Positions 41,701 to 48,639 of a stretch of 48,639 nucleotides of DNA are shown in pieces. Source of the stretch: Priapulus caudatus (taxonomy: Eukaryota; Priapulida; Priapulimorpha; Priapulimorphida; Priapulidae); NCBI RefSeq assembly GCF_000485595.1, contig NW_014578585.1:15215-63853 (forward strand). Direction: 5' to 3'. The notes under the pieces are model-generated. The model searched no databases. It was not told the origin of the DNA and saw nothing but the letters and a program-made list of their open reading frames with translations. Each line of letters opens with the position of its first letter. The first letter of the stretch is position 1. The translations under genes were made by a program, and so were the position numbers.

Positions 41701-44352
41701 TAGCTGTTGTTGACCGGGACCCCGTCTTCCTGTACGTTAGCTTGGCCCGGTGCATCGCCGTCTTCCGGGCGCACGTAGTATAGGTGCTCGTCTGAAGCTT
41801 GATTCTCGTTAGGAATAGCGTTCTCAAGATCGTCGCTATTACCATCGTTCGGGATCTTGACCGCCTTCATTAATAACGAGAAGTAGAATGCTCTGGCTTG
41901 ATTTGCATTATATTTAATGTTTGACTAGTAAGACGTCGATATAAATGATTCCGGATATTTTAATGTCTCATTTCGTGTATACATGCGTTTGTATGCGTAT
42001 ACATGCCCGCGCGTAGGCGATTACCTGCATGTACACTGTTGAAAATCACTTGCTTGGAAGAAAAAAGTCGGCGAAATAGGAAATAAATTCTGATATAAAG
42101 AATAATAGGCTGCATTTTGGCCCTATGATCTATGCTTACTCATATTATGTATCTTGGGAGTGAACAAAAATTGAATCTTGAAAAACAATGAATATATCTG
42201 GATTTTGAAACGGCACAGTTTTTAAATATAAACGAAAACTTAATAAATAATAAGTAAAACAAAAAACAAAAATGATGCTTCATTCTTGATTTCAGATATT
42301 GTTTTCCTAGTAAAGAAAAACGTTTCAGCAGTGTACGTCTATATAGTGCGAATATATGTGCGCATGAATAGGCTGAGCCTGGGTGGAGTTTTACCTTCAC
42401 TAGTATTCCATCGTCGCGTCGACGGTTAAGAGCCAGGTCGACGTCCGCCAGCACGCTACAATGACTCGGCTTCTGAAACAGTCTAACACAAGGCGCCATA
42501 TTGTTAAGTTAGACAGATTAAATAGACTCAGGTATGCCCTATAAAAATCAATCTTATGTAATATTATGCTATGGAATATTGCGATAAGATCTTTAAAAGA
42601 AAACTATATTACATGAGGTGGTACGCGAGTGTCAAGGTAGGTAATTGAAATTGAGTTTACTATGCTTAGTGTAGGGAAATCTTAAAGGACATTTTTAATA
42701 TAACTCACGTATGAACAATTAGTTTTAAAAACAAAGTTGTGTGCAATAACATCCGAAGGTTATACCGTTTATTTGGAATCAAAATAATAATCTGAATAAA
42801 ACGCGTCAGGGTTGCTCAAATGTAATGGTTTGTATAGTGTCAAAATGGCTGCATGATCTTATAAAAATCAATCGTCTGTGATATCTTCTGGGTCAATGAA
42901 GTCTGGTGCCCTGTGTACATGGACTGTTTTCACCACCTTTTATTACGCTCTGTGCATTCAGTGCATACGAAATCCAGTGCCTAAATACATGAGCAAGAAA
43001 ATCATTGTGCCAATGCGTAAACAAGAACACAAATAAATTAGCCGTTCATACTTGATTGTCTTGGCGAGACGTTCACATGCCGGAAACCAAATATGCGATG
43101 TGATCCTTATGTGGGAGGCAATCAGCGCAATGCAGACAAGCAGCTCGATCCCCACCGTGAGTTTGTCCACCGGCGCGAGACCGTCAAATCGCACCTCGGC
43201 CCAATTCCAGTCCAGGTAGCCGGGCATGATCTCTTTCATGAAGCAGTCGTTTTGCTGGTTTGCTACGAAGCTGAGGATGACGAGTAGAATGAAGCAGGCG
43301 GGCAGTGCGAGCACGAGCGGCGTCGCGAAGCTGTAGCGCTGGATTAGCAGCTTGCAGGCGTACTTGCGCTGCCGATGAAGCACATCCAGGCGCTGAACTG
43401 CGCCGATCAGAAACACGTTGATCGCGTCGTGGTCATCGGTCAGTTCCTGCGCCAAAGTGCCGTTATTAAAGATCACCACGTACGGCTCTGGATTGGCGAT
43501 GTGTTGGCATGAAGCAGCGATTGCACGGGAACGACATCCATCGTCAACAACACCATCAACGCATCAGCAGGCAGCATCTTCCACATTGTGACGAACACGA
43601 GATCTTGGGCCGCAGTTTCCTGACCTCTTCCTTAATGTTCGCCCCAAGAGGCGATGCACTCGTAGAAGATTTCTCACTGATGTAATTTTCCCAGTAAGAC
43701 AGCGAGATGCATAGCGTGGCAAGTGGAATCATCCAGATGTCGTATCTTGCCAACTCAGTCTGTGCAGGCTGCAACATTACATTGTTTACTAGAGCAGAAC
43801 TGTGTAAAGTGGTCATTAAAATAAAATAAAGAATGATTTCGTGACTTCGTTAACGGCCAAAACTTTACTAGTTTGGCCACGGACAAGTTAAAATAATGTA
43901 TGCGATACTAGTAGAAGTGCATAATAATATGCCAATATTCCCCAATGTCTCTAATACGCCAATGATATTATGAAGCGTATATTATGTATTAAGTTTAAGG
44001 CAAGTCTTAATATACTCTTGATAGTCTGCAGGTCTAATGTTATAAGACGTCGGAGTGTAATACCATAATTATAAATATATTAGTATTAATAGCCGTGAGC
44101 CCACCATTCCTACGATGTGAAGTACTGTAAGGTAGCAGATCCCCACAATCTGTAAGAAGATAGCGGCAATATCTAGTACGAAGGCTCTTGTGGTCCTCTT
44201 GTCGTTGCTACTGCGTGACAGCATGCTGAAGAATACCGGGAATATGCCGAACGAGATTGACAGTGTCAGGGCGCCCACTACATCTAGACGTGGGCATAAT
44301 CTTGAAGATCACCATCTGCGCCCACCCATGCATCGTCTCCGAGAAAAACACG
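22542..44352 (-). CDS. Chitin synthase CS-B locus, disrupted
   Basis: Second family-2 chitin synthase in the same orientation, upstream of CS-A. Exons, in transcript order, are listed separately. They carry the N-terminal membrane block (44352-43052), linker (42482), CATMWHE (41855), 80-nt exon (40730), DGDVDF (33628), CSPGC (32202), degenerate QRRRW (30545), degenerate membrane exons (29365, 28724), the SWGTRE block (26908 onward) and intact C-terminal exons (25170-22542). A second, cleaner copy of the SWGTRE block lies out of order at 35426-33999. Two catalytic exons present in CS-A were not found. Either the locus is a rearranged pseudogene, or the assembly here is scrambled and of low consensus quality. 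The matching exon sizes show recent common ancestry with CS-A. Confidence 0.8.
23270..23450. repeat. (GAA)n tract in the last CS-B intron
   Basis: Purine-rich GAA/AAAGAA repeats. The minus strand is therefore a long pyrimidine tract, located 140-320 bases upstream of the terminal exon. Confidence 0.9.
24001..24164 (-). CDS. CS-B cytosolic tail exon
   Basis: 164 nt: GSRPDDEIPVDENGRRLNIF, then KKRRQTIVNYEEALVKRLQM and GTGDLDLT before donor GTAAGT. Basic, cytosolic. Joins in phase to both neighbours. Confidence 0.8.
24389..24549 (-). CDS. CS-B exon after the last membrane segment
   Basis: 161 nt: WTTMSHIVALTDLCWESRTK, then GVGLAMELQNLQGADEDDAN. Aligns with the FHR(F/W)GT.SHI..T.L segment that follows the last membrane helix. 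Phases 2 to 1. Confidence 0.85.
24917..25170 (-). CDS. CS-B exon: C-terminal membrane pair
   Basis: 254 nt encoding TDKEQATVKVDLRNLRNK, a membrane run AVFFFSITNGLLIILLLLLQ, the loop INQLYIPWPFGTNSSGEQI and FLEPIGFFFLVFYVLILLVQ LSAMFLHR. LRNK..F...NAL...L....L.I.WP.G...LEPIG..FL is conserved in animal chitin synthases. Acceptor CGTATAG, donor GTAACT, phases 0 to 2. Intact. Confidence 0.92.
25488..25641 (-). pseudogene. CS-B NPDWITDD exon, copy 1 (frameshift, damaged donor)
   Basis: A two-base loss after ENISL breaks the frame, and the donor reads CCCAGTGAG instead of CCCAGGTGAG in copy 2. NPDWITDDCMKYGVYTNLDE and EVIFWNGLIDLYLYPLTQ are otherwise preserved. Confidence 0.8.
25770..25835 (-). 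CDS. CS-B small exon, copy 1
   Basis: 66 nt, VIPVAQDGSTVLRSAIKQPQ DN, with acceptor TTTTACAG and donor GTAAAT. Three substitutions and no indel relative to copy 2. Confidence 0.6.
26144..26527 (-). pseudogene. CS-B cytosolic loop exon, copy 1 (frameshifted)
   Basis: Same Cys-cluster exon as 34655-35045, but two bases are missing in the Lys-rich part (about 26482) and others near 26415 and 26155, so the long frame is split. SLICGQCCKLTCC survives in one fragment. The donor region has lost a G. Confidence 0.8.
26753..26908 (-). pseudogene. CS-B SWGTRE exon, copy 1 (frameshifted)
   Basis: Begins GANFIAGFMHPE, then small indels relative to copy 2 shift the frame. SIPSMYMLLIIYSLCNLNDV and SWGTRE are still present before donor GTATAA. 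Confidence 0.8.
27338..28578. mobile_element. CCCATTCACACCAG-bounded element, long form (in copy 1)
   Basis: Left end GGCCCATTCACACCAG; right end, inverted, ACCCATTCGACACCAGGGCC. Many CACGCT/AGCGTG words, a TATAAATA box (about 27730) and an ATG reading MPPKDFYFSS (27849). Compared with the short form at 35854-36443 it has about 640 extra bases (about 27895-28530). No transposase domain is recognised. The class is uncertain, as no clear target duplication is seen. Confidence 0.65.
28588..28724 (-). pseudogene. CS-B exon VLSIVYCFVMIG...GLTSPTAL, frameshifted
   Basis: VLSIVYCFVMIG and GLTSPTALCPYLIFG occur in one frame and MAIQIQTGD in another, in the order expected for VLS..YA.VMM..I.G.AIQI...GLTSPTA. 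Acceptor CAACAG, donor GTTAGT. Two or more indels break it. The donor is about ten bases from the end of the neighbouring transposable element. Confidence 0.6.
29146..29365 (-). pseudogene. CS-B exon after QRRRW, frameshifted membrane segment
   Basis: Pieces in different frames, VYQVVMLF, LAFIMLTGTTF, DDYAWSMHC and VIPVLLSRFFYDVLTAKSER, match the order of the first post-QRRRW membrane region (YQ...GP.T...L...KSE.Q). Ends at a good donor GTGAGT. At least two indels are needed to read through. Confidence 0.5.
29743..29880 (+). mobile_element. LINE tail, plus strand
   Basis: Reads [19 protein letters not shown] followed by a stop, then a CACTTTGGAAAGTACATAATA end with an (AATA)n tail. Same family as 2833-3180, opposite orientation, preceded by GAA repeats. 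Confidence 0.65.
29880..30118. repeat. (ACT)n degenerate trinucleotide tract
   Basis: ACTACT repeats with frequent one-base slips, in a CS-B intron. Confidence 0.85.
30345..30545 (-). pseudogene. CS-B exon with degenerate QRRRW motif
   Basis: The minus strand reads CTR.TCLAWIQGEYSAA, a stop, WPEGLHPS, QRSCRR, a stop and VPSTMAKQFLDC in shifting frames. The expected pattern is CTLLLQQGWRVEYSA...PEGF.EF.NQRRRWVPSTMANI. QRRRW, the product-binding/catalytic signature, is interrupted by extra bases and its Trp codon reads TGA. As given, this exon cannot make an active enzyme. Sequencing error cannot be excluded. Confidence 0.65.
31176..31990. repeat. AC/ACGC microsatellites in CS-B intron
   Basis: AC-rich runs at 31176-31296 and ACGC/CACA runs at 31818-31990, with an (AT)n run at 31308-31336. 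The second tract abuts the donor of the 32002 exon. Arg/Thr/His and Cys/Val frames are artefacts. Confidence 0.9.
32002..32202 (-). CDS. CS-B exon: MVWYQKFEYAIGHW...CSPGCFSLFR
   Basis: 201 nt encoding VWYQKFEYAIGHWLQKSTEH, MLGCVLCSPGCFSLFRASAL and HYVQYDQG, with acceptor CCGACAG and donor GTATAG. Size and phases match CS-A 6420-6620. Intact. Confidence 0.95.
32203..33414. other. CS-B intron with no further exon seen
   Basis: Apart from the Harbinger-like MITE, AT-rich intronic sequence without coding signal. Confidence 0.5.
32686..33161 (-). mobile_element. PIF/Harbinger-like MITE, TTA target duplication
   Basis: Ends AGCTGAGTTTACACT and, inverted, AGCTGGGTTTACCC, flanked by TTA at 32683-32685 and 33162-33164. 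Shares its interior (GTATTAATTCGCGCCAG, GAACATGTTCTA) with the element at 44769-45217 in reverse orientation. A 3-bp TWA duplication is typical of PIF/Harbinger. No transposase. Confidence 0.7.
33415..33628 (-). CDS. CS-B exon: LALDGDVDF (catalytic Asp)
   Basis: 214 nt encoding CMYMYYLLGYKLYDL, then ADNTYILALDGDVDFKPSAI and CGRIHPIGSG, donor GTAAAC. Length and phases are identical to CS-A 7364-7577. Intact. Confidence 0.95.
33999..34153 (-). CDS. CS-B exon NPDWITDDCMKYG...PLTQ, copy 2 (open)
   Basis: Encodes ESDEENISLDDLQNPDWITD, then DEVIFWNGLIDLYLYPLTQ up to donor GTGAGA. It corresponds to the W(I/L)ED...EEIKFW.DLI.KYLKPL region of chitin synthases. 155 nt, ends in phase 0. The donor is intact here but damaged in copy 1. 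Confidence 0.85.
34283..34348 (-). CDS. CS-B small exon, copy 2
   Basis: 66 nt encoding VIPVAQDGSTVLPSAIKHPQ DD between acceptor TTTTTACAG and donor GTAAGT, phases 1 to 1. Conserved in both copies of the block. Confidence 0.7.
34655..35045 (-). CDS. CS-B cytosolic loop exon, copy 2 (open)
   Basis: Starts VAATKSKAEIKEDLAKKEAN, a charged helix probably coiled, then WQFLNIFKSDKGKEKADGP, a Cys cluster SLICGQCCKLTCC, a second charged helix EMRVLSEIKRVEGKVDT and an acidic end before donor GTAATA. This layout (SWGTRE, charged helix, Cys cluster, helix) is typical of the post-SWGTRE loop. 391 nt, phases 0 to 1. Confidence 0.85.
35272..35426 (-). CDS. CS-B SWGTRE exon, copy 2 (open)
   Basis: Acceptor TTTTACAG, then GANFIAGFMHPEEVMNCLPH, a membrane run FLLYFISIPSMYMLLIIYSL and CNLNDVSWGTRE before donor GTATAA. 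SWGTRE is the signature following the central membrane cluster of animal chitin synthases. 155 nt, phases 1 to 0, unbroken. Confidence 0.88.
35854..36443. mobile_element. CCCATTCACACCAG-bounded element, short form (in copy 2)
   Basis: Ends GGCCCATTCACACCAG and, inverted, ACCCAATTCACACCAGGG. The interior is full of CACGCT/AGCGTG words. It carries a TATAAATA box (about 36241) and a downstream ATG reading MPPKDFYFSS, as if derived from an autonomous DNA transposon that kept its promoter and start codon. Cut short relative to 27338-28578. Confidence 0.65.
36708..36732. other. Assembly gap (25 N)
   Basis: A run of 25 N about 265 bases to the right of the end of the duplicated block 33902-36443. 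The scaffold join may be relevant to the disordered CS-B exons. Confidence 0.99.
36770..37835. repeat. (ATAGT)n pentanucleotide tracts
   Basis: TATAG/ATAGT repeats, partly degenerate, at 36770-36965, 37235-37330, 37600-37640 and 37695-37825. They lie where two CS-B catalytic exons would be expected. Isolated ATAGT units recur until about 40330. Confidence 0.8.
37836..39171. other. CS-B intron stretch, nothing recognised
   Basis: AT-rich sequence. I searched the minus strand for the AHIFFDDA and YGGRLEW/RHRKRWSQ exons and did not find them. No other gene is seen. Confidence 0.4.
40335..40560 (-). mobile_element. Degenerate LINE tail in CS-B intron
   Basis: TTTCCCAAAGTGGATCACG next to a TTATTATT run, and further on ACCGTGTCCTAGATTTGGGA and GCGCAGGATGTGTCATTATT, match the tail at 2833-2940 with heavy divergence and internal rearrangement. 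Confidence 0.5.
40651..40730 (-). CDS. CS-B 80-nt exon (DQNARRCAIKYL)
   Basis: Encodes SDQDQNARRCAIKYLDVVDK DYYEFE with acceptor CGGCAG and donor GTGAGG. Same length and phases as the CS-A exon 9033-9112. It lies inside a pair of inverted TIR-like sequences (39172-41462) and next to a LINE tail. Confidence 0.9.
41587..41855 (-). CDS. CS-B exon: start of GT2 domain (CATMWHE)
   Basis: Encodes an acidic, variable lead (NDGNSDDLENAIPNENQ) and then IPKVYFCATMWHESTNEIKQ ILKSILR. Donor GTGCGT. Length 269 nt, phases 0 to 2, so it joins cleanly to the 80-nt exon. The acceptor at 41856 (GGTCAAG) is the best phase match but weak. Confidence 0.85.
42395..42482 (-). CDS. CS-B linker exon (ALNRRRDDG)
   Basis: Acceptor GTGTTAG, then LFQKPSHCSVLADVDLALNR RRDDGILVK and donor GTAAAA. 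The 88 nt carry phase 2 to phase 0, as in CS-A. The LNRRRDD motif is conserved in the family. Confidence 0.8.
43052..43768 (-). pseudogene. CS-B exon: membrane block and CERLA, two frameshifts
   Basis: Frame 1 gives DIWMIPLATLCISLSYWENY and EEVRKLRPKI. Frame 2 (from about 43600) gives VFVTMWKMLPADALMVLLTM. Frame 3 (from about 43500) gives VVIFNNGTLAQELTDDHDAI and SHIWFPACERLAKTIK, ending at donor GTATGA. All three pieces are conserved chitin synthase sequence in the right order, so the two breaks are single indels within one exon. Confidence 0.8.
44114..44352 (-). pseudogene. CS-B exon: N-terminal membrane segments, one frameshift
   Basis: Reads SETMHGWAQMVIFKIMPT, then after a one-base frame change near 44280-44290, LDVVGALTLSISFGIFPVFF and AFVLDIAAIFLQIVGICYL. 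This aligns with the CS-A exon start FETIHSVGVGILVFRVLPAF. The exon boundaries are approximate. The indel is the only break seen in this exon. Confidence 0.7.
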
Positions 44353-44368
44353 CTGTTGAATGACAAGT

Positions 44369-44679
44369 AAGAGGATTGCTAACATGGGATTTTATCATCG
44401 TAATCAACGGTTTTTTTGGTGTAATGCAGTTTTGAAAGTGCTGCAATAATGTCGTGCAAACTTTGAGACAATTAGAGGGTAGAATAATTAAGGTGAAAAC
44501 AGTTATGATTAACACTTCGACACACGGACATGCATCATTCACTCAATCATGCATGTGTACCGCAGTTTATTGTTTAACGTATCGTGTAAACAAGAGGTAC
44601 CATGATTAAGGAGAAGTTTCGTTTCGTTAAACGACCCCCAAATTTCTCATTCTTCACCAGTGACGGTGGATACGATACT

Positions 44680-44716
<37 letters not shown>

Positions 44717-44765
44717 CGTTTGTAGTGACCATGCGCTTTTTATATCCCACTCACTTTCTATATAC
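44369..44765. other. Intron or upstream region of CS-B
   Basis: The exon equivalent to CS-A 11097-11547 was not found here. (AT)n run at 44681-44716. The CS-B 5' exons presumably lie farther right or off the window. Confidence 0.4.
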
Positions 44766-44768
44766 TAA

Positions 44769-45217
44769 AGCTGGGTTTACACTATTCACTTTCTGTTGAA
44801 AAGCTTTGATCAACTTTTCAACTAATCGACCGAAAGTCGGCAGTGTAAACTTAAAAGTTTAGCGCTCAATTAGTTGAAATCAACTAGTTGAGAAAAGAGA
44901 ACATGTTCTATTTTCTCACTTTTGGTCAGCGAGTTGGTCAATTTTTGCCATGCAGCCACTCTGATAACAGCAATCAGGAGATGTATCGCTCCACCCATGG
45001 GGAAGATTATTTCCCGCGCGCGCTTGCTATCGGCATCTGGCGCGAATTAATACGCGCAAAAATGCGTATTCAGGTTGCCTCGCACGCACACTGCTGGTCA
45101 AACGTTGAAACGTTTGCCGACTTGCGGTCGATAACGTAGAAAACTAAACATTTGATTGAAAAGTTGATTGACCGTTGAAAGTTTGATCAACTCGTCGACT
45201 TTTCGATAAACCCAGCT
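44769..45217 (+). mobile_element. PIF/Harbinger-like MITE, TAA target duplication
   Basis: AGCTGGGTTTACACT ends in inverted orientation, flanked by TAA at 44766-44768 and 45218-45220. Internal matches to 32686-33161 in reverse orientation. Subterminal GTTGAAAAG/CTTTTCAAC words. Confidence 0.75.
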
Positions 45218-45930
45218 TAAAATGGATAAACTTTGCAACAAAAAGCCTACATACACCTACTGTGAGCATACTTGCAGTATGCAAACATCACGAAATGTTT
45301 TTATTGAGCCAGAAATGTGCATCGAAGTTAACCATGTTTATGCTATTTTGAAACTCCGTCGGATGGAGTTTCGGCGTACAGGTAGAGCGTACACATAGAG
45401 CGTACACATAGAGCGACGTGACTGAGATCGCCAACAGTAGGCCTACGCTAGCGCAAATAATTCGTGGAAAGAAAACACTATATTTATTTGCTGATTGCTG
45501 AAGTAATGTAGATAACATGTGATTTAAACAAATTTTACAATTTTCTACTGAACAAACATCGAATAATTAATTGTCTTGTTCTATCATAGAAAAGGTTGTT
45601 AATGAAAACTGCGATCGCTCGGCTATGTTTCGGATGTGTAAACACCGTGTAAACATTGAAAGAACTAGTTTCGTAAGGCTGTTTAGCTTTGCTGAAGAAA
45701 TGTTATGAAAGTAGCAATACAAATGAGTTGTAGTGAATTTTTACACATATATCTGTGCAGGTATATCTGTGCATTTTGCTGCGAGAACAAGCCGTTTTAA
45801 CACATGCATATATGCACACACAGCATACACACACGCATACACACACGCACGCACGTACCCCCCACCCCACAAGCGAAGGTCCGCGCGCGAACACACACAC
45901 CACACACACACACACACAACACACACCACA

Positions 45931-45997
<67 letters not shown>

Positions 45998-46092
45998 AAT
46001 ACAGATACACTCCCTAACATAGACACACACAATTACAACTCGCCGCACGCACGTACTCACGCACGCGCGCACACAAACACACACACGCGCTA
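45218..46092. repeat. Intergenic stretch ending in an (AC)n microsatellite
   Basis: 45221-45800 holds nothing recognised apart from a short GAGCGTACACATA direct repeat at 45385-45413. The AC/ACGC tract runs from about 45815 to 46088. Confidence 0.85.
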
Positions 46093-46130
46093 ATCTTGAA
46101 ATTCAATGTTATAGCTATGCAGTATATATA

Positions 46131-46164
46131 TACTAGCAAGACACCCGGCGTTGCCCGGGAAATA
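46131..46164. repeat. ACTAGCAAGACACCCGGCGT terminal-type motif
   Basis: ACTAG followed by CCCGGCGTTGCCCGGG, which is self-complementary around its centre. Similar ACTAG...CCCGGCGTTGCCCGGG words recur at the ends of dispersed repeats in many animal genomes (general knowledge). Here it borders the tetranucleotide tract. Confidence 0.45.
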
Positions 46165-46213
46165 AAGCGCTCAGTTGGTGACCACTTGGTTGAAAGAAAA
46201 ATACCAACAAATC

Positions 46214-47722
<1,509 letters not shown>

Positions 47723-48639
47723 ATAATCTATAGTGCTATAGTCTTGCACACTCTGTATCAAGTCGGTGCAAGGTGAATGTCGTTACGACAATGACATGGC
47801 GCATGTAAAATAATCCATGTATTGTAACTCAATGTTACGCGCATTGTACAGTCATGCAGGTCAGTGCAAAGTGAATCCCGTCTGCATGTGGGCCGGTTTA
47901 TTTGCCGCTGCTACAGAGGTGCGTTGATTGAACGCTGCTGCAGGGGCATGATTTTTTCATTATTTTTTCGTTTTGCGATTTCAGATGACCTCGGAGGTCA
48001 AATCCAATGTGCCCATGTTCCAATGTATCCAAGGTTACATGTAATGGCCATCCTTGGACATATAATATTATAGAGTGGCCGATATTGATTTGAATCGAAC
48101 AGACGAACAGAGAAACTTCCAGTGATATGTATTAGATATGCATGGGCTTTTATGGTCTGTGAAAGTCTCCAAAGCATTGCTTTAATTTTTTTGCCATATT
48201 CGAACCGACCTCCTGTTGGAGTGATAAATAATTGGCAACGACAGCTACCGACAGGAAACCGTTTTTCAAACATATTCTGGGAATCTTATTATCTCATCTG
48301 ACATAGGGTACTGTCCTCGTTCACTGGTTTAACCCCTATTTTGCCGCACGTTGTTTGGGATTTAGGTTGCGAAAATGTGTTTATGTTAGGTGGCAGCCCC
48401 GCTTGGCAGGATTTATTCCATATCACTGAGTCATTATTTCCCATGGGTAATATTGGTTTTTATTTCATAGCGCGCGGCAATAATCTCCACCAATTACAAT
48501 GCCATATATTTAGTGGTTACATAATAATTTTATATGACGTACAGTGATCCATTAATGGAATTATGTCTTTAATGCTTAAAGAAGGTGGCTTTAAAGAGCC
48601 ATGCACCCCCAGACCTTGTGTTTTAAGGTGCGCGAGCGC
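47723..48639. other. Unassigned right-edge sequence
   Basis: Contains open frames on both strands, such as the minus frame 48273-47998 with ITPTGGRFEYGKK, but no family I can name. A GGTTCGAAT word on the minus strand near 48200 resembles a tRNA-type B box, without an A box. It may be transposon-derived. Confidence 0.3.

Noticed and set aside
48180-48210. tRNA or tRNA-derived SINE suggested by a GGTTCGAAT word
   Set aside because: No A box or cloverleaf could be drawn around it.
48580-48605. Histone mRNA 3' stem-loop-like word (GGCTCTTTAAAGCCACC on the minus strand)
   Set aside because: One arm is short by two bases compared with the consensus stem, and only 35 bases remain to the window edge, so no histone coding sequence can be seen.

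Overview
This is a eukaryotic (animal) genomic window. Protein-coding sequence is split into short exons with GT/AG boundaries and consistent phases, and the rest is introns, microsatellites and transposon debris. The recognisable host genes are family-2 glycosyltransferases of the metazoan chitin synthase type. Tandem chitin synthases, pogo, hAT and Harbinger-type elements, LINE tails and many hairpin elements fit a marine invertebrate such as a mollusc, brachiopod or amphioxus. The sequence alone does not settle the species. Two runs of N (14149-14158 and 36708-36732) show that it is a draft scaffold.

All chitin synthase exons lie on the minus strand, so genes read right to left. CS-B, the upstream gene, runs from about 44352 down to 22542, with its first exons off the right edge. 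CS-A runs from 11878 down to 6420 and should continue off the left edge. CS-A is intact: ten exons join without a frame break, from a cytosolic N-terminus through the N-terminal membrane block to the catalytic core (CATMWHE, FFDDA, LDGDVDF and CSPGC motifs). CS-B keeps matching exon sizes (80, 214 and 201 nt) and supplies the C-terminal half (SWGTRE, late membrane segments, an Asp-rich tail). It is disturbed: several exons carry frameshifts, the exon with the QRRRW motif is degenerate, two catalytic exons were not found, and a four-exon block occurs twice, once out of order (25393-28578 and 33902-36443).

Layout: 1-3300, a diverged tandem repeat, intergenic sequence and a LINE tail; 3304-6281, a pogo/Tigger-like transposon with a frameshifted transposase; 6420-11878, CS-A; 11.9-22.5 kb, intergenic sequence with a 1.5 kb palindrome, a hAT-like element with perfect 8-bp target duplications, a TA-flanked MITE and a possible TATA promoter; 22.5-45 kb, CS-B with intronic LINE, Harbinger-like and other elements; 45.2-48.6 kb, AC repeats, a 1.5 kb CTAT/CTGT tract and unassigned sequence.

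I see no operon-like or clearly new multigene system. The most notable points are the disordered intragenic duplication in CS-B, a family of short palindromic insertions with its empty site preserved in the opposite arm of a larger palindrome, and the acidic tail of CS-B with a possible PP1-docking motif.
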